Positions 24,001 through 36,740 of a stretch of DNA of 64,000 bases are shown here, piece by piece. The translations under genes and the position numbers were made by a program. Within the stretch, counting starts at the first letter, position 1. Each line of letters starts with the position of its first letter. The DNA comes from Anseranas semipalmata (taxonomy: Eukaryota; Chordata; Aves; Anseriformes; Anseranatidae): contig VXAA01000925.1 of the NCBI GenBank assembly GCA_013399115.1, positions 80,255-144,254 on the forward strand. The letters are read 5' to 3'. Below the pieces are notes generated by a model. That model had not been told where the DNA came from. It made no database searches and saw only the letters and a list, made by a program, of their open reading frames with translations.

Positions 24001-24896
24001 TAAATACCTTTTTAGGCCTGATTTTCAGAACTCGTTAGCATCCCCCATTTCCATTGAAGGCAAGGCAGCTATGGCTGCTTTGCTTAAAAAGTAGGTGCTG
24101 TTCTATTGAGTCTTTCCTATAGCTTGACCATTTTACATGTGTTGGTAAATATTTTGTGGGCAAAGGAACAGGGAAGGTTTGCTAGCAATGTGCTATGACC
24201 ATATTATTGTAGTTGATCAGGCATCTAAGAATTGAATTTAGTAGCAAATGCCCATAAATACGTTGACTTCCCATACAGTTTGACCAAAGGTGAAACTCTT
24301 AGTTTCCTTTGCAAGGAGACCAGATGCATTTTCAAAAAGTGCGAATATACCTTTTGTGAAGTATATTTTCAAAAAATGTGTAAGTTACCAACAAGCCTAA
24401 ACCTATCTTTGGTAGTGATCTGGGGAGTTAAAGCTAAGACTCACTTAATCTCTCAGAAGGACCTAGGAGTCATTCTCAGTCAACCATAATTGAAAATTTA
24501 CCCTTCTTATTATTACTAATGGTTGCTACTTCCAGGGTGATTAATCTAATCTTTAGCCAGAAATACCAAGCACTCCAGCTAACTGAAAGTGATCCAGCAG
24601 TTGCTATTAGGCTCTTTCTACCAACCAGCAAAACATATGACTGAGCATTAAAGGTATTGCTAGATACGCTGTTCCAGAATTCTGTCATATCTGGATTCCC
24701 AATATTTAGTGACTTCAACTTGCACCTAAAAAGTAAGACCACAGTGAAACAACAGTAGATAAGAGGTCGATCACTGAGTCATAGTACTCCCAGATATGAG
24801 GAAATAAAGGAAAAAAATCAGACTACAGAGTTGTTTCTTGAACATATATGTCCAGAAACCGAAATTTCTGAAACTGATTCTAGCAGTAACACTTGG
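21036..24896. other. Unannotated AT-rich DNA
   Basis: No gene or dispersed repeat is recognised. A TTG-type simple repeat lies at about 22220-22243. Open frames on both strands at 23484-23775 overlap each other and carry no motif. Confidence 0.55.
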
Positions 24897-25512
24897 TGTG
24901 GTGGGTTAGCCTTGGCAAACAGCCACACTGCCTGCTCTCCCAGCTGCTTGCTCACTCCCCTCTCCAGTGGGGCAGGGAGAAGGAAAGTGAGAAGATTTGC
25001 ACATCAAGATGATGTACATGAGAGGTTAACAGGGAAAGTGAAAGCTGCACACACAAGCAAAGCAAAAAGAGGAATTCATTCACTACTTCCCATCAGCAGC
25101 AGATGTTCAGCCACTTCTTGAAAAGCAGAGCCTGAGCAAGTGTAACAGTTGCTTGGGAAGACAAATGCTATAACTCTGGCTGTCCCCCCTTCCTCACACT
25201 CTCCTTGAGCTTTTACTGCTGAGCAGGCTGTCATACAGTATGGGATATCCCCTTGGTCAGTTTGGGTCAGCTGTCCCAGCTATGTCCCCTCCCAGCCCCT
25301 CGTCCACCACCACTCACCCCCCTACTCACTGAATGCGGGTGGGGGAAGAAGGGCAGAGTGGGAAACAAGGAAACCCTTCATGCTGTGCAAGCACTGTTCA
25401 GCAGTAGCCTAAGCTTTGTGTTATCAACGCTGCTTTGGCCACAAATCCCAAGCACAGCACCATATGGGTTGCTATGAAGAAAGTTGATTCCATCCTAGCC
25501 AGAACCAGTACC
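24897..25512 (-). mobile_element. Solo LTR of an avian ERVL-type endogenous retrovirus
   Basis: Read on the minus strand, the 616-bp segment opens with a TGTCCTGGTTTC-like U3 start (here degraded, around 25512-25490). It runs through a GACAGCTGACCCAAACTG block, a TATA-like AGTAAAAGCTC and a CTTCCCAAGCAACTGTTAC block. It continues through GGGAAGTAGTGAATGAATTC and ends in CTAACCCACCACA at 24897. This is the layout of a very common avian ERVL LTR family, recognised from memory and not by a search. No gag or pol lies on either side, so it is a solo LTR left by LTR-LTR recombination. CTTGG (24892-24896) and CCTGG (25513-25517) flank it, a 4-of-5 match to the 5-bp target duplication expected for ERVL. 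The TATA and polyadenylation motifs are eroded, so promoter activity is doubtful. Confidence 0.85.
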
Positions 25513-28500
25513 CCTGGGAAAGGTCTATTAAACTCTGTCACTTCTAACTAGAGAAGGCATTATTTACATTGAAGCCTAAATCATTCCAAAAGGGTTGCTT
25601 GCTATTCCCCTTTTTTTCACGACATTTATAAATGTCAAACACTGTTTGTAGGGATTAACCCTGTGGTATACTGAGATGCTTCTGTTAGATAAAACTAAGA
25701 TCTGAAAGTCCTATACAGAAATGAACTGCTAGTATTGAATGGAATAAGTGGGTCAGATATGTGACTTTGCTACTGTTGTCACTCACTTACTATTATTCCT
25801 TATTTTACCTTTTTTGCCTTAGAAATAAATTCAAATATCAGTCACTTTTTTCATGGCTTAGATGCTACTCATTACATTTAATGCAAAATATTCTGATTTC
25901 TGAAAAATATAATGATACTAAGAAAGCTGAAAACAGGAAAATAATGCATTCGCCAGTAGAATGAAAAGAACCTTAATTTGCAAGGGGCAGTGAATGAGTC
26001 ACAACAAAATGTAGTAAGAAAAGGTGAACCTTTACACCAGAAGATTGGCTGCATCTCTCTATTAGTAGGTACAGAAGCAGAAGAGTGATTTTAAATTGCT
26101 GCTAGACTGTATCCTGAAGCCTTGATGATGGGAAGAAGATATGGGATAAGCTATTCTGATAATGAGAAAATTAAAGCCTTAGAGGAAAATGGGGAGAGGA
26201 TCTGTTTAATCATGTGACAAAGAGACCCTTCTTTAGATCTTCTTTGCAAGTGCAGGGGAAAGCGGTATGCAATAATTTATCTGCCCTCTATCCAGATTAC
26301 TAGGACAAGGACCATTTTAATGAGCATGCAGAATTGGATTTTTATTTTGGATCATATTTTGTGAAACCACAGGGCAGAGGTCTCTGTGGCTCAGTTCCAT
26401 ATCACTGCAATGAAAATCTCACACACACAAAAAAAGAACGTCAATTACATATTTCAGATGTTGACGTTAAAAGCATTTGTAGAATGCAAAATTCAAAAAC
26501 AAACAAACAAACAAACAAACAAACCTCTGCCAAAATATTTTACATGGCTTTTTAACCTTTCCTTCCAAAATGACAAAATGACAAATTTATTGTCATTTCT
26601 TCCTCAGTTGATTGCCTTGTAGTAAACAACTAAATGGCAACTACCCTGGTCCATTTACTCACATACACTAAAGGTATCCTTGGACATCTGTGGTAAGGTA
26701 TAGCAGCAATCAACAACCAACCTAAAAAGACACACAGAAGTTAAGATGATTGAAGAGGAAGAAACTGAAGGGAAATCCAGAATACAGCATAGACGGGGAA
26801 GGACATTGAACTTTTGGAGGAAGCAGCTATGAAACCCTTAAAAATATTCCGTTCTGTAACTAAGGAGGAATTTGGGCCAGTTATTTGTTTGGTGACACAT
26901 TGGCAGAAAGGGGAACCATTCAATTTCCTGCACCATTTTCTCAACACTTATTTTAATGAGGTGCTGATCTCAGTCAATAAACTCATGGTTGTATTTCATA
27001 TTTCAGACTGATTTCATGTTTAGGAATGACACCTCATGGGATTCCTACGATGTTTAAAGTGTTGCACTGGAGTAGCTGAGAGATGACTTTAATCCAGAGG
27101 CTCTTATCTGAGCCAGCAGAACAAACTGACCCGGACTGTGTCTTATTCTGCTCTCAAATGTATGAGGCTAAGAGCAGATGATGGGATCATAATCTCTATT
27201 GTCCCGGCATTCATCTACAGGTGCCTTTGCCTGCATCAAAGTCTATTCCATTGCTATTCTAGGCACCTCTGTATAGCTTGAAAAAACTCAAGACTAATAC
27301 CTGATTAGGAGATATATCTTCCCCTCCTGGCAACCACCTGCAGAGCCATTTCAGAAGTCTGGTCTTTCTTGTTCAGCAATGCTGCATATTGCGATGTGGA
27401 GAAAAATCTGTGGCCACTCAGCCTGAGGCAGGGTGTCATTTAGTGGTTATATCTATATATCACTAAGGGAGAGGCCAGAAGAGGTAATATCCGGTCTGCT
27501 ATTTCTATGTAATGTCAGTGGTGGGCAAGGGCATGAGGCCAAGGATGGAAACTGAAAACTGACAGAGTCCTGGCTCGCAGGCAGGAGTGCTATGAACTGA
27601 GCTGAAATGGCAACAGCAAGGTTTCATACCACTGAAAAGAGCTGGAAAGGCAGCATTTAAAGTTTAGTGCATAACTGGCTCTGAAAAAAAGTGCATTGAG
27701 GAATATTACAAGTAGGACAAGGGATCAGGAACAATATTATTTTCATGCACATAGACTGACACAGTTAGTAAACTAGAGAGTGAAGATACAATAGCACAGC
27801 CGAAAATAAAAACTATAAAGAGAACATTATTTTTAATATACATATCTGCCAATCAAACACTATACTGGCAGTTCTAAGAGGTGACCTGATTGCTTGGCCA
27901 TTAGCACAGCAGACTGCCTCGTAGGGAATACAAATCCAAGTCCAGTTGGCTGAACATAATAGAAACTTGGCAGGGGAGATCTCATAATGACTTTAGCTAT
28001 GCTAGGGAAAACAAGGGAGAAAAAAGTACAAACTTCCAGTCCACTTTAGAAGACTGGCCACTTTTTATGCGTTTACAAAAAAAAAAACCAACAACAACAA
28101 AAAACACACACACACAAATAGAGGGATCACGTGTATATGAATGAGAACAGAAGTCAGTTAATACCAAAGCCTAAAAATAATAATTGATGGCATATTACTG
28201 TCCACCAATTTTAATATAGGTCAAAGTATCTGGCATCAGTAACTGCCTTTATTTTTCCCACATTTATTGGACCCTTTGCACTGCTACTCCATGACTGGAA
28301 AGCTACTAAGTACACTGGGGTAGAGTTGATGAATAGGTCATTGATTCATTCAATCAAAATTAGGACTGAAATTACCCAGCACATTTTACATGCAAAAGAT
28401 TTTGGTTATCTTTCTGATTTTAACATACGATACTATAAAGCCTTTCTTTTTATATGGTGGGTGATAAAATTAAAAGCCCAACAAAAATATTAATTTCAAA

Positions 28501-30286
28501 ATATAGAATTTTAAAATTGTACTTTTAATTATTTTCAGGAGATTTGTGGGTAGAGTATCTTGCTACACTTTGTCCAGTTTAGAAGAATCATTTTAATATG
28601 ATTGTTTTTCCTTAAGTTCTTCTCATCCATGGTCTTAACTCCTATGTTTTGACTGGAAGAAAGATTTCACAATCCACTTTGGATAAGAAAACACCATATG
28701 GTAGTGTTATTGGTGAAAGTTACTGAAAACATTAAAAAATTAATTGCTGCTCAGTGTCAAGTAATAAACTCAATTCTTTGGTTTGCATTGAATTTATAGG
28801 CTAAATAATATTCCCTTCTCAAAATAAATACACCTTCATGCCATAAGAAATATGAACAGTCAAATAAACAAACTTTGACATGGGAAAAAAGTGTTAAAAT
28901 AATTACATTTAAAACTTCTCTCCTTTTCTTTGCCACTTAACAACCCTAGAATTTTAACTACTAGAAAATAAATCACATGGCAACCCATATTATTGAGATA
29001 TTATCATACTACTACAGCTTGTGGCAGGTATAGAGTTATTTTTACAGAGCAGCAGAAGTTACATTCAATTCAGAGACTAGATTTCTTTTGTATAATAGGA
29101 CAATTACATGAAATTGAGCAAACTCTTGCTGCTATCTCCATCTCAATCTCCAGGGCCTTAACCCCATGGTTATATATGAGCCTAGTGAATTTTTGTGATA
29201 AAAAGAGGCAACTCTGAATACACTGGAGTGAGAAACAACACAGAGCTACTAGACAAACCCTAGAAGGTCAAATATAAATCTTTTAGGCTATTTCAGTTTC
29301 CAAGCACCAGATAGAAAGACAAAACAAAACAAAACTAAACAACAACAACAAAATAAACACAAAAATGAAAAAAATATCCATTAAACTCTTAAGCCACACA
29401 GGCAGATGGAATTTAACTCTTAGCACAGCTGTTGAGAACAGAGATTTTAAGAAGGTATAGTGGCAGTTTAACCTTTATGAGCAAAGGCAGTACGCTAGAT
29501 AAAACAGAGCTGACAGATTTGCTGGCACAGTTATGATTAGCTATGCATCACCTATCATTCAAGCTGACAGAAAGGTTTTTACTCAAAGTTAGTGAGCCTG
29601 TTTTTGTTGTTGACATCTAGGTTCATCCTGGAGGCTATCAGGAGCTCCCTAAATCCTCACCAGTTCCTCCCCAAAATATCACCTCTGCCTACTTCAGCAG
29701 GATTCGCTGTTAAGCGCAGAGCTTAACAAGGGCTTAATAAATGTTTCTGGAGTTTAACAAGCAAGATAAGCATAACAGAATTTGTAATTTTTGCAAGTGC
29801 AAACCAGACATTCCTCTTTTTTTATCCCGTCAGTATGGTTTAGAAATCAGACCACTGAGAAAGACAAAAGCACATAAAAGAGATAGATAGCTGTGCAAGG
29901 AATAGTTCCAGGAATCCAGTGTCAGCAGTGCTGCTACAGTTCATGCTGCAGCTTTGGTGCTAACTTGAGCTGTTGCAGCAAACTAGACACATATCATTCC
30001 CTGGTCATCTTCTGATCATAAGAATTTGTCACAACCAATTGTAGCCTCTTTGTTCCTATAATCACTAAGACTGCATGTTTGTAACATCATATTATTCTCA
30101 TTTGAACAGCTATACGTGTAAGTATATATACACCATGGTTGAAAGTCGTTTTTTCCTTATTTTTGGAGGATGGGTAATGGGAAATGATAGAAAATGTGAC
30201 AGCAAACCACTGGAAAAAAAAATTACAGAGAAACTTGAGAAGAGTAGAGAGCAAATTTTGTCTGCATCAGACTTGGGAAACAGATA
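25513..30286. other. Gene-poor AT-rich DNA with simple repeats
   Basis: No gene or dispersed repeat is recognised. Simple repeats include (AAAC)n at about 26495-26524, an A/CAA/CA mixed tract at about 28078-28118 and AAAAC/AAC tracts at about 29321-29352. A short inverted repeat (AAATGACAA / TTGTCATTT, five-base loop) occurs at about 26576-26598. Confidence 0.6.
26495..26524. repeat. (AAAC)n microsatellite
   Basis: About seven AAAC units in a row. A simple repeat. Confidence 0.9.
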
Positions 30287-31180
30287 ATCATAGAATCATA
30301 GAATGGCTTGGGTTGAAAGGGACCTTAAAGATCATCTGGTTCCAACCCCCCTGCCATAGGCAGGGATGCCACCCACTAGATCAGGTTGGCCAGGGCCTCA
30401 TCCAGCCTGGCCTTGAACACCTCCAGGGATGGGGCATCCACAGCTTCTCTGGGCAACCTGTTCCAGTGCCTCACCACCCTCACAGTGAAGAGTTTCTTCC
30501 TAATATCTAATCTAAATCTATCCTCTTTTAGTTTAAAACTATTGCCCCTTGTCCTATCATTATCAGCCTGAATAAAGAATAGCTCTCCATCCTTTTTATA
30601 AGACCCCTTTAAGTATTGAAAGGCCACGATGAGGTCTCCCCGGAGCCTTCTCTTCTCCAGGATGAACATCCCCAGCTCTCTCAGCCTTTCTTCATAGGAG
30701 AGGTGCTTCAGCCCTCTGATCATCTTTGTGGCCCTCCTCTGGACCCGTTCTAACAGGTCCATATCTTTCTTATGCTGGGTGCCCCAGACCTGGATGCAGT
30801 GCTCCAGGTGGGGCCTCACGAGGGCAGAGCAGAGGGGGACAATCACCTCCCTCTCCCTGGTGGCCATGCCTCTCTTGATGCAGCCCAGGACACAGTTGGC
30901 CTTCTGGGCTGCAAGCGCACACTGCTGGCTCATGTCAAGCTTTTCGTCCACCAGAACTCCCAAATCCCTCTCCACAGGACTCTCTCAATGAGTTCTTCTC
31001 CCAGTCTGTACCCATGCCTGGGATTGCTCTGACCAAGGTGCAGCACCCTGCACTTGGACTTGTTGAACCTCATTCGGTTCACATGGGCCCACTTCTCAAG
31101 CTTATCCAGGTCCCTTTGAATAGCGGCCCTTCCTTCTGTTGTATCAACTGCACCACTCATCTTGGTGTCATCTGCAAACC
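30287..31180 (-). mobile_element. CR1 LINE retrotransposon, 5'-truncated copy 2
   Basis: On the plus strand the element opens with two inverted tail octamers at 30287-30304, followed by the typical reverse-complement CR1 3' UTR (GGCTTGGGTTGAAAGGGACC). On the minus strand it carries the C-terminal RT coding region up to the FADD box. It is about 0.9 kb long and lies opposite in orientation to copy 1. The 5' truncation falls a few bases upstream of the FADD codons, beyond which ordinary sequence resumes. The C-terminal region is better preserved than in copy 1, but a frameshift lies further upstream. Confidence 0.95.
30376..31178 (-). pseudogene. CR1 ORF2 reverse transcriptase C-terminal fragment, one frameshift
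   Basis: The minus-strand coding sequence starts at the FADD catalytic box (31167-31178). It passes through the [18 protein letters not shown] region in one frame, then shifts near 30975-30985 into the frame of [14 protein letters not shown]. From there about 199 codons are open to the natural stop at 30376-30378, covering [19 protein letters not shown], the [17 protein letters not shown] segment and [20 protein letters not shown]. The RT N-terminus and the endonuclease are absent. The single shift is most simply a 1-base deletion. The NSFKLKE segment present here is the one replaced by a G-rich microduplication in copy 1. Confidence 0.93.
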
Positions 31181-32834
31181 TGGGCTGTGCACGAGTGCAG
31201 AGGGAGGAAGGGGTGCAAGGGCAGAGCCCAAACCAGTGACTTCCTTCTGCCTGAAGAACCAGCAGCCATGCACGAGATGTGAGCTGGGCCTGTGAAGGAA
31301 TCTCCTAGCCAGCCTTCAGTCTCTGAACGCTGAAGATCTCTGAGGGCTATCTCCCTTTCCCTCATGGAAAGGAAGGGATTGCAGCTGAGGCTGCAATCTG
31401 TTTGTGACTTGTCTCTCATTTGAAAAAGCACAGAAAGTTCTCTGACTTCTTTGGGATAAGGCAGATGGAAAAATCACACAGGGTTAACAATCAGCTGCCT
31501 GTTTAAGAACATAGGGGTTCTCTCTCTGCTCTCTCCATGTTCACAGAAGAGGGGATACAATGCAAGGGGGAAGAAATGGCAGCATTACATTCACATGCTC
31601 ATAGCAGGGATGCAAATAGCAGGCACCATAAAAGGGAAATGCTGTAAGATTGCAGCATAACTTTTAATTGTGACTCAGAGCTTCTGGCATGAGGCCTGCC
31701 TGCCATCCTCCTCCTCCTCCCCACCCTCAATAATGAGAAAAATGTTATTAGTCTATTAGCTAATAGCTGTAATTATCACTCACATGCTCTTATTCATTGC
31801 ATTCCACTATTTTCAGGGGAACGGGAACAGCACACAAACTCTTCTTATTCAGCAGCAGCACCTTCCAGGGCAGAAATATGAACATTGTTTAGAATATACC
31901 CAGAAAATTGCAGACATTAAAATCAGAGAAGATCCACTGATCATGAAGCCCATCTCTCTGATAAGCTCTGGGAAGCTTAGTCCCAGAAGCACACTTTCCT
32001 TGTTTCATCCAGAATAATGTTAAAAATACCAGAGGTGAATCATCCTTCCAAGTCTCTCGGGAGAAAATTCCTCAGCACAACCCACCCTTGTTTTTTTGAT
32101 TTTGTTTTTGTTATTGTTGGTGGTTTTTTTTTTAATTCTTTATTTTATTCTTAGCTCTATCTTCTCTTATAGCATTAAGTACTTCTCTGTTTGCATACAG
32201 CTAGCAACCTTCACAATTTTCCCCCTTCACACTCCTATACTGTGAAGGCCTTACTGCAGAGCCATTTGGGATGCAGCATCAAGACCATACATGAACCTCT
32301 GAGCAGATGACTCTGACAAATGGCATCCAGAGCAGGAAGGTGGCAGGAGCACACAGCTGCAGCTAGCTGCATGTCCTTCAGCTGCAATGCCTGCCCAGCT
32401 GCCTACAGCTGCCTCAACCCTGCTGGCAAGCATGTTCCCCTGCTCCTCCCAGAAATGATGGCTCTTCCTTATCACTCAAGGAAATGTGACATTTTTCTGA
32501 CATGATATACATTATCTGTTGTATGAACCAATATAGCACCACCTCAGACACTAAACCTGAGTGAATTCAAGAGGTTTATCTGAACAACATTCCTTGCTTT
32601 GCTTAGTCATCACATACCTAATTTAGTATCTTTAATCCATCTCCTAAATCTTCATAGTCCTCATGTAATTCATTTGTTGTTCTTCGCTAAATTCCCTCTA
32701 ATTGATCAATATCTTTCTGGTTAACATAGTGCTGAATGCTGCCCAGTATTTCAGAAGCAGTCACAAGAAAAGCACTGCTATTGTTTATTGGACTTTAACT
32801 TGTGCTTGGCTATTTTTATCAGGTACTACTCATC

Positions 32835-32879
32835 AAAAAACAAACAAACAAACAAAAACAACAACAACAACAACAAAAA
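32835..32879. repeat. Compound (CAAA)n/(CAA)n simple repeat
   Basis: A-rich start, four CAAA units, then about seven CAA units. A compound microsatellite. Confidence 0.9.
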
Positions 32880-33514
32880 CCCACAGATCTCAGGAGAACT
32901 ATCTCTTGGCATTATAGCATTCCACCGAGGAATCAGCAAAAAGACAGCAACATTTCACTTCAGCCCACTGAATTATGCCCAAATCCAAATTTAACAGGAA
33001 CCCTCTGCCAGTTATTTTAAGTGTTAAGACTTCAAAATCTCTGTCAGACTTGGCAAAAAAAACAGCTCAGAGAGGACATTCTCATTTTATTGGAAGGACA
33101 CAGTAGCATAAAGCATCTTCTTATCACCCTCTGCTGTTTGTGTCCGTCCCCCCATCCCCCCTTTTTTTTGCTTCCCTTTTATATTTCTCCCACCACAGAC
33201 AAGAAATCCAAGAATGCTGAGACACAGAAGTGTTAATTAAAAGACACTGTTTTTCACCCTTGTGCCAGTTACATATGTGCTTGTAAAAGGTCACATAGAT
33301 CTGTCACAGGTTTGCTCTTTTCTCTGTGTTAAAAGAACACACAATTAATAGAAACACATAAGTATCTAAATTTGAGTTGATAGACAAGACATTGGACATC
33401 TGTCAATAATTACTGGAGTGTCTTTTTTATCTCACAGATGTTCTTTTCCAGACATGCATGCTGCTTGCTATAAACAGGTCCTATTTTATATCACCCAGGT
33501 ATATTTATGCAGGA

Positions 33515-33612
33515 GTATGTGCACACATACATATGTACATTTATCAATCTGTGTATATATATTTACACACATATATGTGTGTTTGTCTATGTGTGTGTGT
33601 GCACACATGCAT
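33515..33612. repeat. Alternating TG/CA/TA purine-pyrimidine tract
   Basis: Imperfect runs of TG, CA and TA dinucleotides including TGTGTGTGTGTGCACACATG at about 33590-33609. Such sequence is prone to Z-DNA and to length change. Reading frames through it are artefacts. Confidence 0.8.
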
Positions 33613-35599
33613 TTATATTTACAACTATATGCTACGCAGGTGTTTGTTACTTCTGTGATTTTTCTGTGCAAATGATTGGAAGTTACTGTTTTTAGCACTT
33701 TTCCCAAAGCTTCAGGTGCTGTGGTTGTGATCTTGCATGAGAAGCTCATTTATTTTACAAAGAAAAGTAGATCTCTAAACCTGGTGGTGAAAACCTTGAA
33801 GACATGAAGCAAATGAATATCAAAGATGAAAAATATAACAACATGAAAGAAAGCAGCTTTCTTAAAATCTCAGACTTTTCAAATCCCTTGGTTTTTTTCA
33901 GACTCTTTTCTAGTTTTTATTAGTGCTTGTTTCTCTCTGCACTCTGGTCAGGGTCCATGATGTCCTCCAGAAACAGAAAATTCTTTTCACATGAGAACCC
34001 TTCTTTGTTTTTGCACAACATGCAAAAACAACTGTTGTCATCAACTACCATGTAATCCACCTTGCTCCTTCTCCTAATAGGCATGCATTTAAAAATCTTC
34101 TGTGAGTGATATATATAATCCAGTGTAAAGAAGTATAAATTTATCTTTGTGAAATTTACATCTATGTGAGATGGCACAAAGATAATTATTTTTGCTTTCT
34201 TCGAATAATTTGCACCCAAGTGACTAGTAGTTTGGATTTTTGATATCTGATGAATAACACATCTCAAAGTCTATCTGCATGGTACTCAGCAAGTTCTATG
34301 GAAGATTTTAATCAGTATGAATTAATCTCCTGTGAACCAGGAATTTCACCAGCCGGTAAAGTTTAGGTAAATGAAATCATCAGTTAAATCCTGCTTCCTA
34401 AGCAATATCAGAGTTGTCAAAATAGGAGGCAGAGACCAGTCAACTGAATTTAAAGATGGCCTAATCAATCTTTATGGGAAAATTCTTTTCACAATATACT
34501 AAGTCTCTTGCTCCAGCAGACCTCCCTTACCTCCAATATTGTTCTGTTTGGTTAGAATATACATCTATACCTTTGTGTATAGTAAACTAGAGATAAAATA
34601 TATAAGCAGAAAGGGAACAAAATGCCTGCAATTGAAAAATAGCACTGAAAAATGCATGTAGGACCATAGGGAATTTGAATTTGCTGCTTAGGAGGTTTGG
34701 AGGACGTGACAGTGAGATATATCTTTGCACAGCTTCAAGGGAAATATTGCACAGTTGGAGCAAGGCGTGAAGATCCTGCTGTTCTGACCTCTCCAGAGTC
34801 CTGGGCGAAAGCCTGTCAATGAAGTGCAGATACAGTTTCATGGGTCTCCAGAGAAAGCACATGATTAACTATAGTCACCTTGCCATCAAGTGCATATGTT
34901 CCTATTACTTTCCAGGAGCATTATCAGTCCCCTATGGTGTCAATGACTCCTTCACCCTGAACGAGATACTGTGACAAAAAGTTTCGTTGTGTTTAGCAAG
35001 GTGCTCAGTAGTAACCACAAACATCCAAGGACATTTGGACAAGTATTATGTGATGGAGGTAGTAATCTGCATAATAATGATAACAATGTATAGAATCTGA
35101 AATATTTTTAGTGTTTGGTGCTTTAGAATATAGAAATCTGTAACAGACCACCAGTGCCAAAGTACTATGGTTATGGGCATAAAGAACTGTGGATGATTAA
35201 TGGAAAATAGGTAGATGCTCTGTATATTTTATGAGAGGTCTTTAAAAATAGCACAAATAAACCGGAAGTCTAAAAATCATGGTGTTTTCAAGATGGAAAG
35301 ATAATCTGACACAACAAATTTCTACATGCTAAACTGGGAGTTGGACCAGAACTGATTAGTTAGAAATTAAATAAAGAACATCTGCACTTATTTACATCAC
35401 TTTGAGTTTGGCTAAAACCAAGTGCTCAATTTTCCAAGCGATTATATTTTTCAAGTCACAGCAATAGGCAAAATCACATTCATGTAGCAATAGGTTAAGT
35501 GAAAGCAGAATCAGAATATAAGAGCAGAAGTTACCCTAAAATAATTTCAGATGGGGACAAAATTGAAAGCACTTACTGGACAGATGTCTGCAATGTCAT

Positions 35600-35621
35600 A
35601 AAAAAAAAAAAAAAAAAAAAA
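35600..35621 (+). repeat. A22 homopolymer
   Basis: About twenty-two adenines with no recognisable retrocopy upstream. Confidence 0.85.
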
Positions 35622-36440
35622 GTATTTTTTAATATGTAAGCACTCAAAGCCTCAGAGAAATGCTGACATGAATAACATTGTGACATGTTTTGACAGTTTT
35701 TGTAAACATCAATGCAAAATGCTTGATGTAGGTTCCTTTCTTATACCTTTGAGATAACATCAGACTGGGAATAGACTGGTAGGTTGACTGAGACATCACT
35801 GGTAGAGCTGGGCACAAAAAATATAATTAAGAATACATTAACATTTGTGAAACCAATATATTGAATTTACTAGGCACAACAACTTGACATACTAGACTTC
35901 AGCAAAAATTAAAACATTAGCAGAAATTAAAGCACACTAGCTTTGGGGAAATAAACATTTCACCTGATCTACAAATGATCTTAAACAAAATAAAATCATG
36001 TTAATTTCTCATTTAGGCCAATAGCTCAATTTTCAATGTACACTGTGGCTCCCAGAACTGATGTTTTTAAACTAAAGTTGTGTTTCAGAAATGGTGCCTT
36101 ACAATCAGGCAATATCAAACATGCAGACAAATATAAATGTTCCTTTCTACTCTCAGAACCCTCATGAACAGCCAAAACATTCTTTGTACTGCAATTGTGA
36201 TGTTTCTTTTCAGAAAATAAGTAATACTAGCTAAACATTTCAAATCTGTGACCTTAATTTTCATAATTAGGAAGGTATAGGCAACTATGTTTAGGTCCAA
36301 ACTTTCTCATAAAGAACACTTTTGAAAGTACAAAATGATAGCTTAAACTGTCACTAACCTACCTGGAAACAACTAGAGTACTGACTGCATCTTACACCAT
36401 GGTACGTGTCCAGCTCTGTGTGGTTTAAAACTTCACCATA

Positions 36441-36740
36441 ATACCCAAACCCTTTTGAATGCTAGCATTTCACATCCAGAAGCCAAATGCAGTGACACAT
36501 TGCCTATTCTTGTGCCACCTCGCTGCCCGCAGCACAGACAGAACCTGTGGGGGCAGCTCTGCCTGGCCCTTCAGGGGGACCACATGCCCTATATTGTTCC
36601 GGCCAGAAGTCCCACGGCCATTCATGGATATCAAGCCCAGTCAGACTTTGATTTCAGGGTAGCAGCGAGTCAAGCCCAGCAACATAGCATGGCCATTTCC
36701 CCAGCTAAAGAAGCTGTGGCATTTGAAAAAGAGGGCTAGA
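36441..36740. other. GC-raised island with an open frame, unknown
   Basis: A roughly 300-base island is richer in G+C and CpG than its flanks. It carries a plus-strand frame of 94 codons (36455-36739). The predicted peptide has no transmembrane segment, signal peptide or motif I recognise. It could be a decayed repeat, a chance frame in GC-rich DNA or an unrecognised exon. No clean splice-site pair was identified. Confidence 0.25.

Larger units (their letters stand above)
31181..36440. other. Gene-poor DNA with simple repeats
   Basis: No gene is recognised. Notable items are a 14-bp palindrome at 31753-31766, a T-rich tract at about 32090-32135, (CAAA)/(CAA) repeats at 32835-32879, an alternating purine-pyrimidine tract at 33515-33612 and poly-A at 35600-35621. 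A minus-strand frame at 33920-34267 is one of the longer ones but has no recognisable domain. Confidence 0.55.

Noticed and set aside
25253..25477. Plus-strand open frame with Pro-rich N-terminus
   Set aside because: It lies wholly inside the solo LTR and is antisense to it; LTR sequence is non-coding here.
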